NCBI GenBank assembly: GCA_009844085.1 | Contig: VYCF01000017.1 | Location: 1 to 64,000 of the forward strand | From: Gammaproteobacteria bacterium | Lineage (GTDB): Bacteria > Pseudomonadota > Gammaproteobacteria > Pseudomonadales > Pseudohongiellaceae | Reading direction: 5' to 3' | DNA: 64,000 nucleotides | In this document: positions 1-10,372 of the stretch, one piece after another | Layout: every line of letters begins with the position of its first letter | How positions within the stretch are numbered: position 1 is the stretch's first letter | Program-made: the position numbers and the translations under genes | Notes under the pieces: generated by a model | Told to the model about the DNA's origin: nothing | Seen by the model: only the letters and a program-made list of their open reading frames with translations | The model's database searches: none

Positions 1-69
1 GGTTGTCGCAACCCATTGATTCTATTGGAATACGATTTTCAGCGGGAATCGCTGCGAAGCCACTACAAT

Positions 70-594
70 CTAGACTTCGGGCTGGGAATCGGCGAGGAAG
101 CGCTTGATCAGGCGGGCGTCGTGGTCCACGCAGCCGGCGCTGTTGTCGTAGATGTATTCGGCGCTGGCCGCGGCGATGGCGTCGCCCTTGCGTACGGTCT
201 GCCTGAAAGTCTCGATTTCCATCGGCGGCACACCGCGGTTCTGGTAGATGCCGATCAGCAGGCGCAACTCCTTTTCGCTGAGATGGTCGGCCAGGATGCG
301 GGCGATGCCCTCGGCGAAATTTTCCCAGGCGTAGGTCCGGCTGTAGCATTCGGCGATGGCGTCGCGAACGTGCCGGGGCAGGGAACGGTCGGCCGAACTG
401 GCGACGATGAGGGAATAGGTGCGGATGATTTCCCTGGTCTGTTCCCGCGTAGTCGAATCGAACAACTCGCCGGTTCCCGTCACGCGCAACAGCCGGTTGG
501 CTTCCTCGATCGACTCTTCCTCCCCTGCGGCGCAAAGGCCGGCGAGACTGAAGACGCAGATCAGGGCCGCCCTGACCGGGAGCAATCTCGGCAT
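70..594 (-). CDS. DUF2059-like secreted protein
   Basis: About 174 residues starting with a basic, hydrophobic signal peptide (PRLLPVRAALICVFSLAGLC). The C-terminal half contains LSEKELRLLIGIYQNRG, which resembles the helical DUF2059 pattern of a helix followed by an aromatic and Gly; family function is unknown and the protein is probably periplasmic. Two upstream in-frame starts exist (ATG at 612, TTG at 618). I chose 594 because GGAAA lies about 7 nt ahead and the signal peptide then begins cleanly. It lies directly downstream of tRNA-Pro on the same strand and may be read from that promoter. The family call is moderate; the existence of the gene is likely. Confidence 0.65.
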   Translation of the reverse strand: MPRLLPVRAALICVFSLAGLCAAGEEESIEEANRLLRVTGTGELFDSTTREQTREIIRTYSLIVASSADRSLPRHVRDAIAECYSRTYAWENFAEGIARILADHLSEKELRLLIGIYQNRGVPPMEIETFRQTVRKGDAIAAASAEYIYDNSAGCVDHDARLIKRFLADSQPEV

Positions 595-652
595 GATCGG
601 TTTCCAGGACATCGGCAAGGCAGTCGGTCCTCTCTGACGGCAATTCGGAAAG

Positions 653-729
653 TGGTCGGAATGGCAGGATTTGAACCTGCGACCCCTGCCTCCCGAAGGC
701 AGTGCTCTACCAGGCTGAGCTACACTCCG
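653..729 (-). tRNA. tRNA-Pro (anticodon CGG)
   Basis: A 77-nt cloverleaf on the minus strand. The acceptor stem CGGAGTG pairs with CATTCCG, the discriminator is A and the 3' CCA is encoded. The anticodon stem CTGCC/GGCAG holds the loop TTCGGGA with anticodon CGG, reading CCG. The T arm carries GTTCAAATC. Confidence 0.95.
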
Positions 730-765
730 ACGTCCGCATTCCCGGCGGGAAAATCGCGAAAACGA

Positions 766-771
766 ATTATA
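766..771 (-). promoter_or_regulatory. -10 element for tRNA-Pro
   Basis: On the minus strand TATAAT lies about 37 nt before the mature tRNA 5' end, in an AT-rich stretch, followed by a GC-rich discriminator as expected for a stable-RNA promoter. No convincing -35 at 17 nt was seen. The rest of 730-985 shows no gene. Confidence 0.45.
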
Positions 772-985
772 GGCATATTTGTCCGGGTCGTTCGAATTGA
801 TGAATTTTGAAAATATTTTCCATTAAATTGCCACACATTGAATTTCCCGCCAATATGAGGGGATTCCGGCGCCGGCGATATCGCCGGATGCCGAAAATCA
901 GATTGCCGGCAATACGGTAAAATCAATCCGTCAATGATTCAGACGCGTATCGTTCGCGTCGGAGTCCGGAACATCAGGTGCCCAA

Positions 986-2548
986 TTGAGTAAAAGTCTG
1001 CCGCGAGCCCTTTATCGGGCGGAGCAGGTTCGCGAACTGGACCGGCTCGCCATCGAAGCGCTGGGTATCGAAGAATTCGAACTCATGCGGCGGGCCGGCG
1101 CCGCGGCCTTTTCCCGGTTGCAGGAACGCTGGCCGCGCGCCGGACGCCTCCTCGTCCTCGCGGGCGCAGGCAACAACGGCGGCGACGGCTATGTCATCGC
1201 GGCGCTTGCGGCCAAAATCGGCCTGCGAGTCCAGATCGTGTACCTGTCGAATCCCGAAAACCTCGACGGCGCCGCCGCCCGGGCCTGGCGCATGGCGGCC
1301 GAGAACGGCGCTCCCATGTGCTCGTTCCAGGAATTCAGATCCCGGCAATGGCAGGACTTCGAACTGGTGGCCGACGCCTTGTTCGGCACGGGCCTGAATC
1401 GCGCGGCCGAAGGCGAATGGCTCGAAGCGATCGAGTGGATCAACGCCAGCGGTCTGCCGGTGCTGGCCGTGGACATTCCCAGCGGACTGCATGCCGATAC
1501 CGGCACGCCGATGGGCGCCGCGGTGCGCGCCCGATTGACGGTGACTTTCATCGGCATGAAGCGGGGACTGCTCACCCATCGGGGTCCGGATTGCACGGGC
1601 GAGCTGATTTTCGAGGATCTCGACGCCCAAGCGAAGATTCAAGGCGCCGGCGCATCCACCGCGGCCGAAGTCAAACGCATCGACATACATTCCAGCACCG
1701 GTTTTCTTCCGCCGCGCGAGCCCTCTTCCCACAAGGGCAGCAACGGCCATGTCCTGCTGCTCGGCGGCGATCATGGCATGGGAGGGGCCATTATCCTGGC
1801 GGCCGAGGCGGCCCTGCGCAGCGGGGCGGGACTTGTCAGCGTAGTGACCCGGTCCGGACATCGTCCCGCCTTGCTTGCCAGGCGGCCGGAGATCATGGTC
1901 ACCGGCACCGAAGACGGCCGGGTGGACTTGCCGGCGCTGTTCGACCGGGCTAGCAATATCGTCATCGGGCCGGGTCTCGGACTTGGCGAGTGGTCGCGGA
2001 ATCTGCTGCAGGCCGCGCTCGCCGGCCATTCGACCCGCGGCCTGCCGCTGGTGGCGGACGCCGACGCCTTGCGGCTGCTGGCGCAAAAAGCCGTGCCGGA
2101 AATCGATTTCCCGCAGGAAGACTGGGTTCTTACCCCGCATCCGGGAGAAGCCGCGGCATTGCTTGGCATCGACGTGGCGGAAGTGCAGCGGGACCGCTTC
2201 GCGGCGGCCGGCGAATTGCATCGCCGCTATGGCGGCCATTGTCTGCTCAAGGGAGCGGGCAGTCTCATTTGCATCCCCGGCAGTCCACCGCGAATCAAGC
2301 TTTGCTCCGAAGGAAATCCCGGCATGGCGAGCGCGGGCATGGGAGATGTGCTCAGCGGCATCATCGCGGGTCTGCACGCCCAGGGCCTTTCCCTTGAAGA
2401 CAGCCTCTGCTGCGCCGCCTGCATTCATGGGGAGGCTGCGGACCTGGCGGCGCGGGAAGCCGGGCAGCGCGGTCTGATCGCCACCGATCTCATGCCTTTC
2501 ATCAGACGGCTGGTCAATCCCTCAAGGTCTCACCCAGGGTTTCATTAA
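986..2548 (+). CDS. nnr: Bifunctional NAD(P)H-hydrate epimerase/ADP-dependent dehydratase
   Basis: A 520-residue fusion that repairs hydrated NAD(P)H. The N-terminal YjeF epimerase domain (about 1-215) carries NNGGDGY, and the C-terminal ribokinase-like dehydratase (about 225-510) carries GMGDVLSG with catalytic Asp454. Length matches the usual gammaproteobacterial fusion (about 500). The start is TTG: no ATG in frame precedes the conserved N-terminus SLPRALYRAEQVRELDR. tsaE follows 14 nt later and the conserved nnr-tsaE-amiC-mutL order supports co-transcription. Cytosolic housekeeping enzyme. Confidence 0.95.
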   Translation: MSKSLPRALYRAEQVRELDRLAIEALGIEEFELMRRAGAAAFSRLQERWPRAGRLLVLAGAGNNGGDGYVIAALAAKIGLRVQIVYLSNPENLDGAAARAWRMAAENGAPMCSFQEFRSRQWQDFELVADALFGTGLNRAAEGEWLEAIEWINASGLPVLAVDIPSGLHADTGTPMGAAVRARLTVTFIGMKRGLLTHRGPDCTGELIFEDLDAQAKIQGAGASTAAEVKRIDIHSSTGFLPPREPSSHKGSNGHVLLLGGDHGMGGAIILAAEAALRSGAGLVSVVTRSGHRPALLARRPEIMVTGTEDGRVDLPALFDRASNIVIGPGLGLGEWSRNLLQAALAGHSTRGLPLVADADALRLLAQKAVPEIDFPQEDWVLTPHPGEAAALLGIDVAEVQRDRFAAAGELHRRYGGHCLLKGAGSLICIPGSPPRIKLCSEGNPGMASAGMGDVLSGIIAGLHAQGLSLEDSLCCAACIHGEAADLAAREAGQRGLIATDLMPFIRRLVNPSRSHPGFH

Positions 2549-2562
2549 GAGAAGAAGCGAGG

Positions 2563-3072
2563 ATGCGGGATTTCAACGGACAACTGGAAAACGAAGCCGC
2601 GACCTTGCACATCGGAAGGCTGCTCGCGGCCGCTACCCTGGAAGGATTGCAAGCCCCGGACGGAAGCGCGACCGTGATTCACCTGCATGGCGAACTCGGC
2701 GCGGGCAAGACCACCCTGGCGCGCGGAATCCTGCGCGGCTATGGCTATGAAGGTCCGGTCAAGAGCCCTACCTATACCCTGGTGGAGCCGTATGAACTCG
2801 ATCGCCGGCGCATATATCATTTCGATTTGTATCGCCTCGCCGACCCCGGCGAAGTGGAGTTTCTCGGCACGGAAGACTATTTCGCGGGCGGAAACCTGTG
2901 CATCGTCGAATGGGCGCGGCGCGGCGGCGAACGAATTCCCTCGGCCGATCTCGAAATAGAGCTGTGGGGAGAAGGCGCGGGCCGCTCGATCGCCTGTACC
3001 GCGCACACCGGCGCAGGAATCGAAATGGTCACTGAAATAGTCAAGAAATTGCGGGCAGGGGTCGATGTTTAG
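2563..3072 (+). CDS. tsaE: tRNA t6A synthesis ATPase TsaE
   Basis: A 169-residue P-loop protein with GELGAGKTT (Lys49, Thr50), SPTYTLVEPY as switch-like segment, and YHFDLYRL with the conserved Asp-Leu-Tyr-Arg. It is the ATPase partner of TsaB/TsaD in N6-threonylcarbamoyladenosine modification of ANN-decoding tRNAs. Length agrees with the family (about 150-170). It sits between nnr and amiC, the usual place, and amiC begins 27 nt downstream. Confidence 0.95.
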   Translation: MRDFNGQLENEAATLHIGRLLAAATLEGLQAPDGSATVIHLHGELGAGKTTLARGILRGYGYEGPVKSPTYTLVEPYELDRRRIYHFDLYRLADPGEVEFLGTEDYFAGGNLCIVEWARRGGERIPSADLEIELWGEGAGRSIACTAHTGAGIEMVTEIVKKLRAGVDV

Positions 3073-3099
3073 AGAAGCCCTGATACTCAGAATGCCGCC

Positions 3100-4617
3100 A
3101 TGAGACTGTACGGCCAACGGCTGAATGCCTGGTTCGCGGCCGCGGGTTGCGCGCTCGGACTCTGTCTTGCGCCCGGCGGCCCCGCGGCAGGCGCCGAAGT
3201 CGAAGGCGTCAGAATCTGGCGCGCGCCGGAGCGGACCCGCCTGGTATTCGATCTCGACGGCGAAGTCAGCTACCAGTTGATCCGGCTCGACGGGGCCGGG
3301 CAATTGCTCATCGATCTCGAAAATTCCACTGTCGCCCCGGCCTTCGACGATCTCGACAACCTGGCCGCCGCGGACGGACCCGTAACCGGACTGCGCCTGG
3401 AAGAGGCGCCCGAGGGAATCCTGCGTTTCGTCGTCGAACTCGACGCGCCGGTCGAACCCCGCGGATTCATTTTGCCGCCCATCCAGCAATACGGCGACCG
3501 GTTCGTGCTCGATCTGTACGACATCGTGCGGGAGCCTGCGCGGCCGATTTCCATTCCCGTGCCGGCGCCGGACGAGTCCGGGACTCCGGTCGCCGGGGAA
3601 TCCGACCCGCCGCCCTTGCGCGACATCGTCGTGGCGATATCGGCCGGACATGGCGGCGAAGACCCCGGCGCCGTGGTCGGTTCCAACTTCGAGAAGAACA
3701 TCACGCTCCCGATTTCCCGCTATCTGGACGAAATCCTGCGGCGGGAGCCCGGTTATCGGTCGATCATGATTCGCGACGGCGACTACTACGTCCCCCTGAG
3801 GCGCAGAACCGAGATTGCCCGGGAGCATCGGGCCGACTTGCTCGTGGCCATCCACGCCGACGCCTACCGTTCGAGCAGCGCCAGCGGAATGACGATTTAC
3901 GCGCTGTCCGGCGAGCGCGCCGACCGGGAAAACGCCGCCAGGGTCGCGCGCAAGGAAAACACGTCCGATCTCATCGCCGGCGTACATAGCGACCTGCGCC
4001 TCGGCGACTTCGACGACGACGTGGCCATGACGCTGGTCTCGGTTCACATGGGCTGGAGCCTCGAACAAAGCCAGTTGGCCGGGTCGCATATTCTCGCGGC
4101 TTCTGACGAGGTCACGCGGCTGCGCAGGGACAAGGTGCAACAGGCCTCGCTGCAAGTGCTGAATTCGCCGGATATCCCCTCGATTCTGGTGGAAACCGGC
4201 TACATGACCAATCCGGCGGAACTGGAACGCCTGAACTCGCCCGCATTCCAGCGGCGACTCGCGGAATCCCTGGCATTCGGCATCATGAGATATTTCGACG
4301 AGCGCGCTCCCGACGGAACGCTTGTCGCCTGGCGACAGTCAAACGGTGCTCTTTCAGCCGCGGCGCCACCGGCCGCCGAGACTCCGGCCGACGAAGTCGA
4401 CGACATGGCGAGCGCGCTGGTCGACGCGTTGATCGGCGCTGAGCCCACGGATGGCGGCGAGCAGGCCGAGTCCGCCGTTACCTACGTCGTTCGGGGCGGT
4501 GATACACTGTCCGAAATCGCGAACCGCTATTCGGTAAGCCTGTCGCGCCTGCGCGAACTGAACGGTCTGTCGAACGACCGAATCGCCGTGGGCAGTGAGT
4601 TGAAAATCCCCCGCTGA
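3100..4617 (+). CDS. amiC: N-acetylmuramoyl-L-alanine amidase with AMIN and LysM domains
   Basis: A 505-residue periplasmic septal amidase. It has a signal peptide (about 1-31, ending AAGA), an AMIN domain (about 32-145) for peptidoglycan/septal targeting, and an Amidase_3 zinc domain (about 175-395). Visible zinc ligands are the His of [10 protein letters not shown], the Glu of NFEKNI and the His of [10 protein letters not shown], plus the catalytic Glu of [12 protein letters not shown] linker precedes a C-terminal LysM ([18 protein letters not shown]). The enzyme cleaves the amide bond between MurNAc and the stem peptide. The AMIN-Amidase_3-LysM layout beside mutL is typical of AmiB/AmiC; which paralogue it is cannot be told, so the symbol is provisional. 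Confidence 0.9.
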   Translation: MRLYGQRLNAWFAAAGCALGLCLAPGGPAAGAEVEGVRIWRAPERTRLVFDLDGEVSYQLIRLDGAGQLLIDLENSTVAPAFDDLDNLAAADGPVTGLRLEEAPEGILRFVVELDAPVEPRGFILPPIQQYGDRFVLDLYDIVREPARPISIPVPAPDESGTPVAGESDPPPLRDIVVAISAGHGGEDPGAVVGSNFEKNITLPISRYLDEILRREPGYRSIMIRDGDYYVPLRRRTEIAREHRADLLVAIHADAYRSSSASGMTIYALSGERADRENAARVARKENTSDLIAGVHSDLRLGDFDDDVAMTLVSVHMGWSLEQSQLAGSHILAASDEVTRLRRDKVQQASLQVLNSPDIPSILVETGYMTNPAELERLNSPAFQRRLAESLAFGIMRYFDERAPDGTLVAWRQSNGALSAAAPPAAETPADEVDDMASALVDALIGAEPTDGGEQAESAVTYVVRGGDTLSEIANRYSVSLSRLRELNGLSNDRIAVGSELKIPR

Positions 4618-4621
4618 GGAA

Positions 4622-6457
4622 ATGAACCGCATCAATCGACTGAGTCCGCGCCTGGCCAACCAGATCGCAGCAGGCGAAGTGGTCGAGCGCCCGGCTTCGG
4701 TGCTCAAGGAACTGCTCGAAAACAGCCTCGACGCCGGCGCGCGGCGCGTGGACGTCGAAGTGGAGCAGGGCGGCAAGAAGCTGTTGCGGGTGCGCGACGA
4801 CGGCGGCGGCATTCACAAGGACGATCTCGCGCTTGCCCTGAGCCGCCACGCCACGAGCAAGATTTCCCGGCCGGAGGATCTGGCGGCGATCGACAGCCTC
4901 GGATTCCGCGGCGAGGCGCTGGCCAGCATCGGTTCGGTCTCGCGGCTGGAGTTGTCCTCCCGGGCGGCGGAGACCGACAGCGAAACCGGCTGGACGGTGC
5001 GGGCCGAAGGCCAGCAGATGGAGACTTCGCTCGAGCCTTGCCAGCATGGCGTCGGCGCCACCGTCGAAGTGCGCGACCTGTTCTTCAACACACCGGCGCG
5101 CAAGAAATTCCTCAAGACCGAAAGAACCGAATTCGGCCGCATCGACGAGGTGCTCAAACGTCTCGCGCTGAGCCGGTTCGATGTGCAATTCAATCTGCGC
5201 CACAACCAGCGCACGGTCCACGAGTTGCGGCCGGCGCTGAGCGAGTTGGATCAGCGCCGCCGGATCGGCCTCGTCTGCGGCCCCGCCTTTCTGGAAAACT
5301 CGGTCGAGGTGGACCAGCGCGCCGCCGGACTGCGCCTGTGGGGCTGGATCAGCCTGCCCGCCTTCTCGCGCAGCCAGGCGGACCTGCAATATTTCTATGT
5401 AAACGGGCGCATCGTGCGCGACAAGATCGTCAGCCACGCGATCAGGCAGGCCTACCAGGACGTGCTCTATCAAGGCCGCCATCCCGCTTACGTGCTTTTT
5501 CTCGAACTCGACCCGGCCGCGGTGGACGTCAACGTGCATCCGACCAAGCACGAAGTGCGTTTCCGCGACAGCCGCCTGGTGCACGATTTCCTGTTCCGCT
5601 CGCTGCATCGTGAACTGGCGGATATCAAGCCGGAAGTCCCGGGTTCAAATCAGCTTTCGGATCAGGTTCCGCCGGAGACATCCCGGGAAGCATCCGAACG
5701 CGGCGATTCCGAACCATGGGCTCAAACCGCAGCCCAGGCCGCCTTGCCTTTACGCGACGCCGCTCCGATTCGCGAAGCGGGCGGCGAGTACCGCTTCCCC
5801 ACGCAGGCGTCGCCGGCAAGTCCCGCCGTTACGCCGGAGCAATACGCGAAGCTGTTCGGCGGCGGCGAGGAGGCTCCGCCCCTGGGCTATGCCCTGGCGC
5901 AATTGCACGGAGTCTACATCCTCGCCCAGAACAGGGACGGCCTGATCATCGTGGACATGCACGCGGCGCACGAGCGCATCACCTACGAGCGGATGAAGCA
6001 GGCGCTGGAGGAGGAAAGCCTCAGGCGGCAGAACCTGCTGGTGCCCCTGTCGCTGGCCGTCAGCGAAGCAGAAGCGGACTGCGCGGAAGCCCATCGCGAA
6101 AGCCTGCTCGCGCTCGGCCTGGAACTCGAGCGCGTCGCCGCGGAATCCGTGGTCGTACGCCAGGTTCCGGCCTTGCTGAAAGACGGCGACATCGAGCAAC
6201 TCGTGCGCGATGTGCTGTCGGACCTGCTCGAATTCGGCAGCAGCGACAGGCTGGAAAATCGCCGCAACGAGTTGTTGTCGACCATGGCCTGCCATGGCTC
6301 GGTGCGCGCAAACCGCCGCCTCGGCATCGACGAGATGAACGCCCTGCTGCGGGACATGGAGGCGACCGAACGCAGCGGCCAATGCAACCATGGCCGGCCC
6401 ACCTGGGTGTGGCAATCCATGGACGAACTCGACAAGCTGTTCCTGCGCGGCCGCTAG
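4622..6457 (+). CDS. mutL: DNA mismatch repair protein MutL (nuclease-motif type)
   Basis: A 611-residue GHKL ATPase that couples MutS recognition to strand removal. N-terminal motifs are [14 protein letters not shown] and GFRGEAL. The C-terminal dimerisation domain carries [12 protein letters not shown], matching the metal-binding endonuclease pattern DQHA-X2-E-X4-E with Gln replaced by Met, plus [11 protein letters not shown] and CNHGRPT. MutL of E. coli lacks this pattern, whereas Pseudomonas-type MutL has it, so strand incision by MutL rather than MutH is likely. The start lies 4 nt after the amiC stop; GAGGAA overlaps that stop. Confidence 0.95.
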   Translation: MNRINRLSPRLANQIAAGEVVERPASVLKELLENSLDAGARRVDVEVEQGGKKLLRVRDDGGGIHKDDLALALSRHATSKISRPEDLAAIDSLGFRGEALASIGSVSRLELSSRAAETDSETGWTVRAEGQQMETSLEPCQHGVGATVEVRDLFFNTPARKKFLKTERTEFGRIDEVLKRLALSRFDVQFNLRHNQRTVHELRPALSELDQRRRIGLVCGPAFLENSVEVDQRAAGLRLWGWISLPAFSRSQADLQYFYVNGRIVRDKIVSHAIRQAYQDVLYQGRHPAYVLFLELDPAAVDVNVHPTKHEVRFRDSRLVHDFLFRSLHRELADIKPEVPGSNQLSDQVPPETSREASERGDSEPWAQTAAQAALPLRDAAPIREAGGEYRFPTQASPASPAVTPEQYAKLFGGGEEAPPLGYALAQLHGVYILAQNRDGLIIVDMHAAHERITYERMKQALEEESLRRQNLLVPLSLAVSEAEADCAEAHRESLLALGLELERVAAESVVVRQVPALLKDGDIEQLVRDVLSDLLEFGSSDRLENRRNELLSTMACHGSVRANRRLGIDEMNALLRDMEATERSGQCNHGRPTWVWQSMDELDKLFLRGR

Positions 6458-6458
6458 C

Positions 6459-7430
6459 TTGGCTTCATCCCGGCGCCAGTTCGAGGAAACCGGGGCGGAC
6501 GTGATCTGCCTGACCGGTCCCACGGCGGCGGGCAAGACCGCGCTGGCGGTGGAACTGGCCCAACGCCGCCCGCTGGAAATCGTCAGCGTCGATTCGGCCC
6601 AGATCTACCGGGACATGGATATCGGCACCGGCAAACCGGATACGCGCACCCGTTCGCTGGCGCCCCATCGGCTGATCGACATCCGCGATCCGTCCGAGTC
6701 GTATTCGGCGGCGAATTTTCGCGACGACGCGCTCGTCGAGATGCGCGACATTCACGCCCGGGGCAAGACCCCTCTGTTGGTCGGCGGAACCATGCTGTAT
6801 TTCCAGGTATTGCGAAGAGGGCTCGCGGCGATGCCCGCGGCGAATCCCGAAGTGCGGCGGGAAATCGAGGAGCAGGCGGCGCGGGAAGGCTGGGAAGCGA
6901 TCCATCGCCGGCTCGCCGAAGTCGATCCGGAAGCGGCGGCGCGGATTCATCCCAATGATCCCCAGCGTCTGCAAAGAGCCCTGGAGATTTTTCTGGTCAC
7001 CGGGGAAAAGATCAGCAGTTTTCATCGGGAAAGAAAAAACCGGCCGAACCGGTCTACATCTTTCAAGCTGCATTTTCTGGCAATCCACCCGAGCGAACGA
7101 AGCGAAATACACAAGTGTATAGATGCTCGATTCAAACGAATGCTGGCTGACGGACTGGTTGCGGAAGTGGAGCGGCTGTATCGGCGGGAAGACCTCCATC
7201 CCGGTCTGCCGTCCATGAAATCGGTGGGATATCGCCAGATATGGCAATATCTCGATGGACGGATGGCTTATCCGGAAATGGTGGAAAAAAGCGTTGCGGC
7301 TACCAGGCAACTCGCGAAGAGGCAATTGACCTGGCTGCGGGGCTGGCCCGAGGTGCGCAACTTTACCGGGAATTCGGAACGGAATCCGGATAATGTATTG
7401 AAATTTGTAGATTCGCTCGCAATCTGGTAA
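6459..7430 (+). CDS. miaA: tRNA dimethylallyltransferase
   Basis: About 323 residues that prenylate A37 of UNN-decoding tRNAs. The P-loop GPTAAGKT, the substrate motif VDSAQIYRDMDIGTGKP and the C-terminal YRQIWQYLDG are characteristic. The start is uncertain. TTG at 6459, 1 nt after the mutL stop, gives a normal leader, while GTG at 6501 would begin six codons before the P-loop. An ATG at 6390 deep inside mutL is unlikely. mutL-miaA-hfq is a conserved operon, and stress promoters for hfq often lie within miaA. Confidence 0.92.
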   Translation: MASSRRQFEETGADVICLTGPTAAGKTALAVELAQRRPLEIVSVDSAQIYRDMDIGTGKPDTRTRSLAPHRLIDIRDPSESYSAANFRDDALVEMRDIHARGKTPLLVGGTMLYFQVLRRGLAAMPAANPEVRREIEEQAAREGWEAIHRRLAEVDPEAAARIHPNDPQRLQRALEIFLVTGEKISSFHRERKNRPNRSTSFKLHFLAIHPSERSEIHKCIDARFKRMLADGLVAEVERLYRREDLHPGLPSMKSVGYRQIWQYLDGRMAYPEMVEKSVAATRQLAKRQLTWLRGWPEVRNFTGNSERNPDNVLKFVDSLAIW

Positions 7431-7498
7431 TCAGGAAGCAGGAAATTCCCTGAGAGTAGACGTACTGCGAGGAACGCAGAGAGCATGGGAGAACAAGA

Positions 7499-7762
7499 AT
7501 GTCCAAGGGACATAGCTTACAGGACCCGTTCCTGAACGCATTGCGCAAGAATCGCGTACCGGTTTCGATTTATCTGGTAAGCGGCATCAAGTTGCAGGGA
7601 CAGATCGAGTCATTCGATCAGTTCGTGATATTGCTCAAGAATGCCGTCAGCCAAATGGTCTACAAGCACGCAATATCTACCGTGGTGCCGGGTCGGATGG
7701 TAAAGATTCAGGTAAATCACCCTGCCGAAGATCAGGATGACGAAGCTGATTATCAGGGCTAG
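7499..7762 (+). CDS. hfq: RNA chaperone Hfq
   Basis: An 87-residue Sm-like hexamer subunit that pairs small RNAs with mRNAs. The Sm1 region ([31 protein letters not shown]) and Sm2 region ([10 protein letters not shown]) are intact, including Gln8-equivalent and YKHA residues that bind poly(U) RNA. A short acidic C-terminal tail replaces the longer E. coli tail. GGGAGAACAAG precedes the ATG. A candidate small RNA in this window (25928-26114) ends in a GC hairpin plus U-run, the kind of 3' end Hfq uses. Confidence 0.97.
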   Translation: MSKGHSLQDPFLNALRKNRVPVSIYLVSGIKLQGQIESFDQFVILLKNAVSQMVYKHAISTVVPGRMVKIQVNHPAEDQDDEADYQG

Positions 7763-7784
7763 GATTCGGGCGTGAGGCATTTCC

Positions 7785-9122
7785 TTGTTTTTTGAGCGGC
7801 CTGACTCCGGCGAAACCTGTGTGCTGGTGCACATCGACTTTGCCACAGGACTTGATCAGGAAAACTTGACCGAATTCGGGGAACTGGCGATTTCCGCGGG
7901 AGCCGATCCCGTGGCGATCGTCACGGGCTCACGCGGCCGGCCGGAATCCGCGACTTTTCTGGGCGCCGGCAAGCTGGCGGAACTGGCGGAAATCCGGCAG
8001 TCCCACGATGCCGGACTGGTGCTGTTCAATCATTCGCTGACGCCGAGCCAGGAGCGCAATCTCGAACGGCGGCTGGGCTGCAGGGTGCTTGACCGGAATG
8101 GACTGATCCTGGACATATTCGCCCAGCGGGCCCGTTCGCACGAAGGCAAGTTGCAGGTCGAACTCGCCCAGTTGCGGCATTTGAGCACGCGTCTGAAACG
8201 CGGCTGGTCCCATCTGGACCGGCAGAAAGGCGGTATCGGCCTGCGCGGCGCCGGCGAAAAGCAACTCGAACTCGACCAGCGCATGATCGGGCAGCGCATC
8301 AAGTCCATTCGCAAGAGCCTCGCGCGGGTCCACAGCCGGCGCGAACTCGGCCGCGGCGCGCGCCGGCGGGCGAACCTGGCGACGATTTCCCTCGTCGGAT
8401 ACACGAACGCTGGCAAGACTTCGCTGTTCAACCTGCTTACGGGCGCGGAGGATTACGCCGCGGATCAATTGTTCGCGACGCTGGACCCGCGCCTGCGGCG
8501 CGTCAAACTGCCGGCCTACGGCGCCGCGATCCTGGCGGACACCGTGGGTTTCATAAGCCATTTGCCTCACCAACTGGTGGAAGCCTTCAAGGCGACCCTG
8601 GAAGAAACCGTGGCGGCGCAACTGCTGGTGCACGTCGTCGACGCGGCCGGAGCCAGAGTCGAGGAACATGTCGAACAGGTTCATGCCGTACTTGCGGAAA
8701 TCGGGGCGGCGGACATTCCGCGCTTGCAGGTCCGCAACAAGATCGATCTTCGCCCCGGGTTCAGGCCGCGTATCGACCGGGACCGCGAGGGCCGGCCGAC
8801 CCGGGTATGGATGTCCGCGCGCACCGGCGCCGGCGAAGAGGAATTGCGGCGCGCGCTGGGCGAACTGCTCGGCGAGGACATGCGGCAACAGGCGCTGGTG
8901 CTGCCGCCGTCCCAGGCGGGACTGCGCTCGCGCTTGCTGGCGCGCGGCTGTATCGACTCGGAACGCGTGGACGAGCAGGGAAACTTTCATTTACTGGCGC
9001 GACTGGCTCCCGACGAGGCGCGGCGTATCGCCTCGCTCGAAGGCTGCAGCTTCGAGCAATCCGATTATCGGACGCCGGGCACTGTGTCTGGACGCCAAAA
9101 TTCGGTAAAATTCCGCTTTTAA
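7785..9122 (+). CDS. hflX: Ribosome-associated GTPase HflX
   Basis: A 445-residue GTPase that splits stalled ribosomes. The N-terminal HflX domain contains FLGAGKLAEL and FNHSLTPSQERNLE, then a glycine-rich linker GGIGLRGAGEKQLELD, then the G domain with GYTNAGKTS (G1), DTVGF (G3) and NKID (G4). The start is TTG at 7785, because MFFERPDSGETCVLVHIDF matches the family N-terminus and no in-frame ATG is available. It sits in the conserved hfq-hflX-hflK-hflC order. Confidence 0.95.
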   Translation: MFFERPDSGETCVLVHIDFATGLDQENLTEFGELAISAGADPVAIVTGSRGRPESATFLGAGKLAELAEIRQSHDAGLVLFNHSLTPSQERNLERRLGCRVLDRNGLILDIFAQRARSHEGKLQVELAQLRHLSTRLKRGWSHLDRQKGGIGLRGAGEKQLELDQRMIGQRIKSIRKSLARVHSRRELGRGARRRANLATISLVGYTNAGKTSLFNLLTGAEDYAADQLFATLDPRLRRVKLPAYGAAILADTVGFISHLPHQLVEAFKATLEETVAAQLLVHVVDAAGARVEEHVEQVHAVLAEIGAADIPRLQVRNKIDLRPGFRPRIDRDREGRPTRVWMSARTGAGEEELRRALGELLGEDMRQQALVLPPSQAGLRSRLLARGCIDSERVDEQGNFHLLARLAPDEARRIASLEGCSFEQSDYRTPGTVSGRQNSVKFRF

Positions 9123-9160
9123 GCATTCGTGTTGACGAAAGTCTGACGACGGAGAACCCG

Positions 9161-10372
9161 ATGGCCTGGAATGAACCCGGCAACAATGGCAACGATCCCG
9201 ATCCCTGGGGTGGCGGCGGTCGCCGCGGCGGCGGCAATCAGGGCCCGCCCGATATCGATGAGGTAATCAGAAATCTGCTGGGCCGATTCGGCATTCTCGG
9301 CGGCGGCTCGAAGGGCGGCTCCGGCGGCGGCAAGAAAGCGTCCGGCAAGGGCATGTCCGGCGGCCTGCTCGCGGGTTTCGTCGTCGTCGCCCTCGTGGTC
9401 TGGGGATTCCTGGGCTTTTATATCGTCGACGAGGCCGAACGCGCCGTGGTGCTGCGATTCGGCCGCGTGCTCGACAATACCGTGACCCCGGGGCTGCACT
9501 GGAATCCGCCGCTCGTAGACGAGGTCAACAAGGTCAACGTCTCGGAACTCAACTCCAAGGAGTATCAGAACCGGGCGATGTTGACCACCGATGAAAACAT
9601 CATCGACATCGTGGTGACGGTGCAATACCGCATCGACGATCCGGTCAAATACGTCATTGCCGTGCAGGATCCCGAACGCAGTCTCGACAATGCCTCGGAA
9701 TCCGCGATCCGGCATGTGGTCGGCGGCAATTTCATGGACCAGATCCTGACCGAGGGTCGTCCTCTCGTGGCGGCCGACGTGCATGACCGCTTGCAGAATT
9801 ACATGGATCTGTACAACACCGGCATTTACATCAGCCAGGTCAACGTCGCCGCCGTCAATCCGCCGGAAGCCGTGCGACCGGCCTTCGAGGACGTGATCGA
9901 GGCGCGGGAGGATGAGCAGCGGGCCCAGAACCAGGCGCAACAATACGCCAACCGCGTCATTCCCGAGGCCCGCGGCGAAGCCCAGCGGCAGATCGAACAG
10001 GCCAACGCCTACAAGGAAGAAGTGATCGCCAGGGCGGAAGGCGACGCCTCGCGATTCGACCAGTTGCTGCTCGAGTACCAGAAGGCGCCCGAAGTGACGC
10101 GGCAACGCATGTATATCGATTCGATCCAGGACGTGATGACCGCGTCGAGCAAGATCATGATCGACGTCGAAGGCGGCAACAACATGCTCTACGTCCCGCT
10201 CGACAAGATTCTCGAACAGAACACGTCCGTCACGGGGGCGGCCAGGCCGCGCTCGGCTGCCGAATGGCGCGACTTCGCCGACGAGCTGGTGCCGTATCTG
10301 CCCAACATTTCCAGCGGCGCGATCGACGCGTCGCGCCTTTCCGACGCCAGAAGCGGGGTATCGCGACCATGA
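9161..10372 (+). CDS. hflK: FtsH modulator HflK (SPFH/band 7 membrane protein)
   Basis: 403 residues. The N-terminus is a Gly- and Asn-rich cytoplasmic segment (about 1-68), followed by one transmembrane helix (LLAGFVVVALVVWGFLGFYIV) and a periplasmic SPFH domain starting DEAERAVVLRFGR. A long coiled-coil region follows (EAREDEQRAQNQAQQYANRV). With HflC it encloses FtsH and limits its proteolysis. The ATG at 9161 has GGAG 6 nt upstream. The gene overlaps hflC by ATGA. Confidence 0.95.
   Translation: MAWNEPGNNGNDPDPWGGGGRRGGGNQGPPDIDEVIRNLLGRFGILGGGSKGGSGGGKKASGKGMSGGLLAGFVVVALVVWGFLGFYIVDEAERAVVLRFGRVLDNTVTPGLHWNPPLVDEVNKVNVSELNSKEYQNRAMLTTDENIIDIVVTVQYRIDDPVKYVIAVQDPERSLDNASESAIRHVVGGNFMDQILTEGRPLVAADVHDRLQNYMDLYNTGIYISQVNVAAVNPPEAVRPAFEDVIEAREDEQRAQNQAQQYANRVIPEARGEAQRQIEQANAYKEEVIARAEGDASRFDQLLLEYQKAPEVTRQRMYIDSIQDVMTASSKIMIDVEGGNNMLYVPLDKILEQNTSVTGAARPRSAAEWRDFADELVPYLPNISSGAIDASRLSDARSGVSRP

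Noticed and set aside
974-2428. 484-codon open frame on the minus strand opposite nnr
   Set aside because: It is the antisense of a certain gene with third-position GC bias; composition is low-complexity Arg/Gly/Ala and no motif is present. The same applies to long frames opposite tsaE/amiC, mutL, hflK/hflC, P450 and the symporter.
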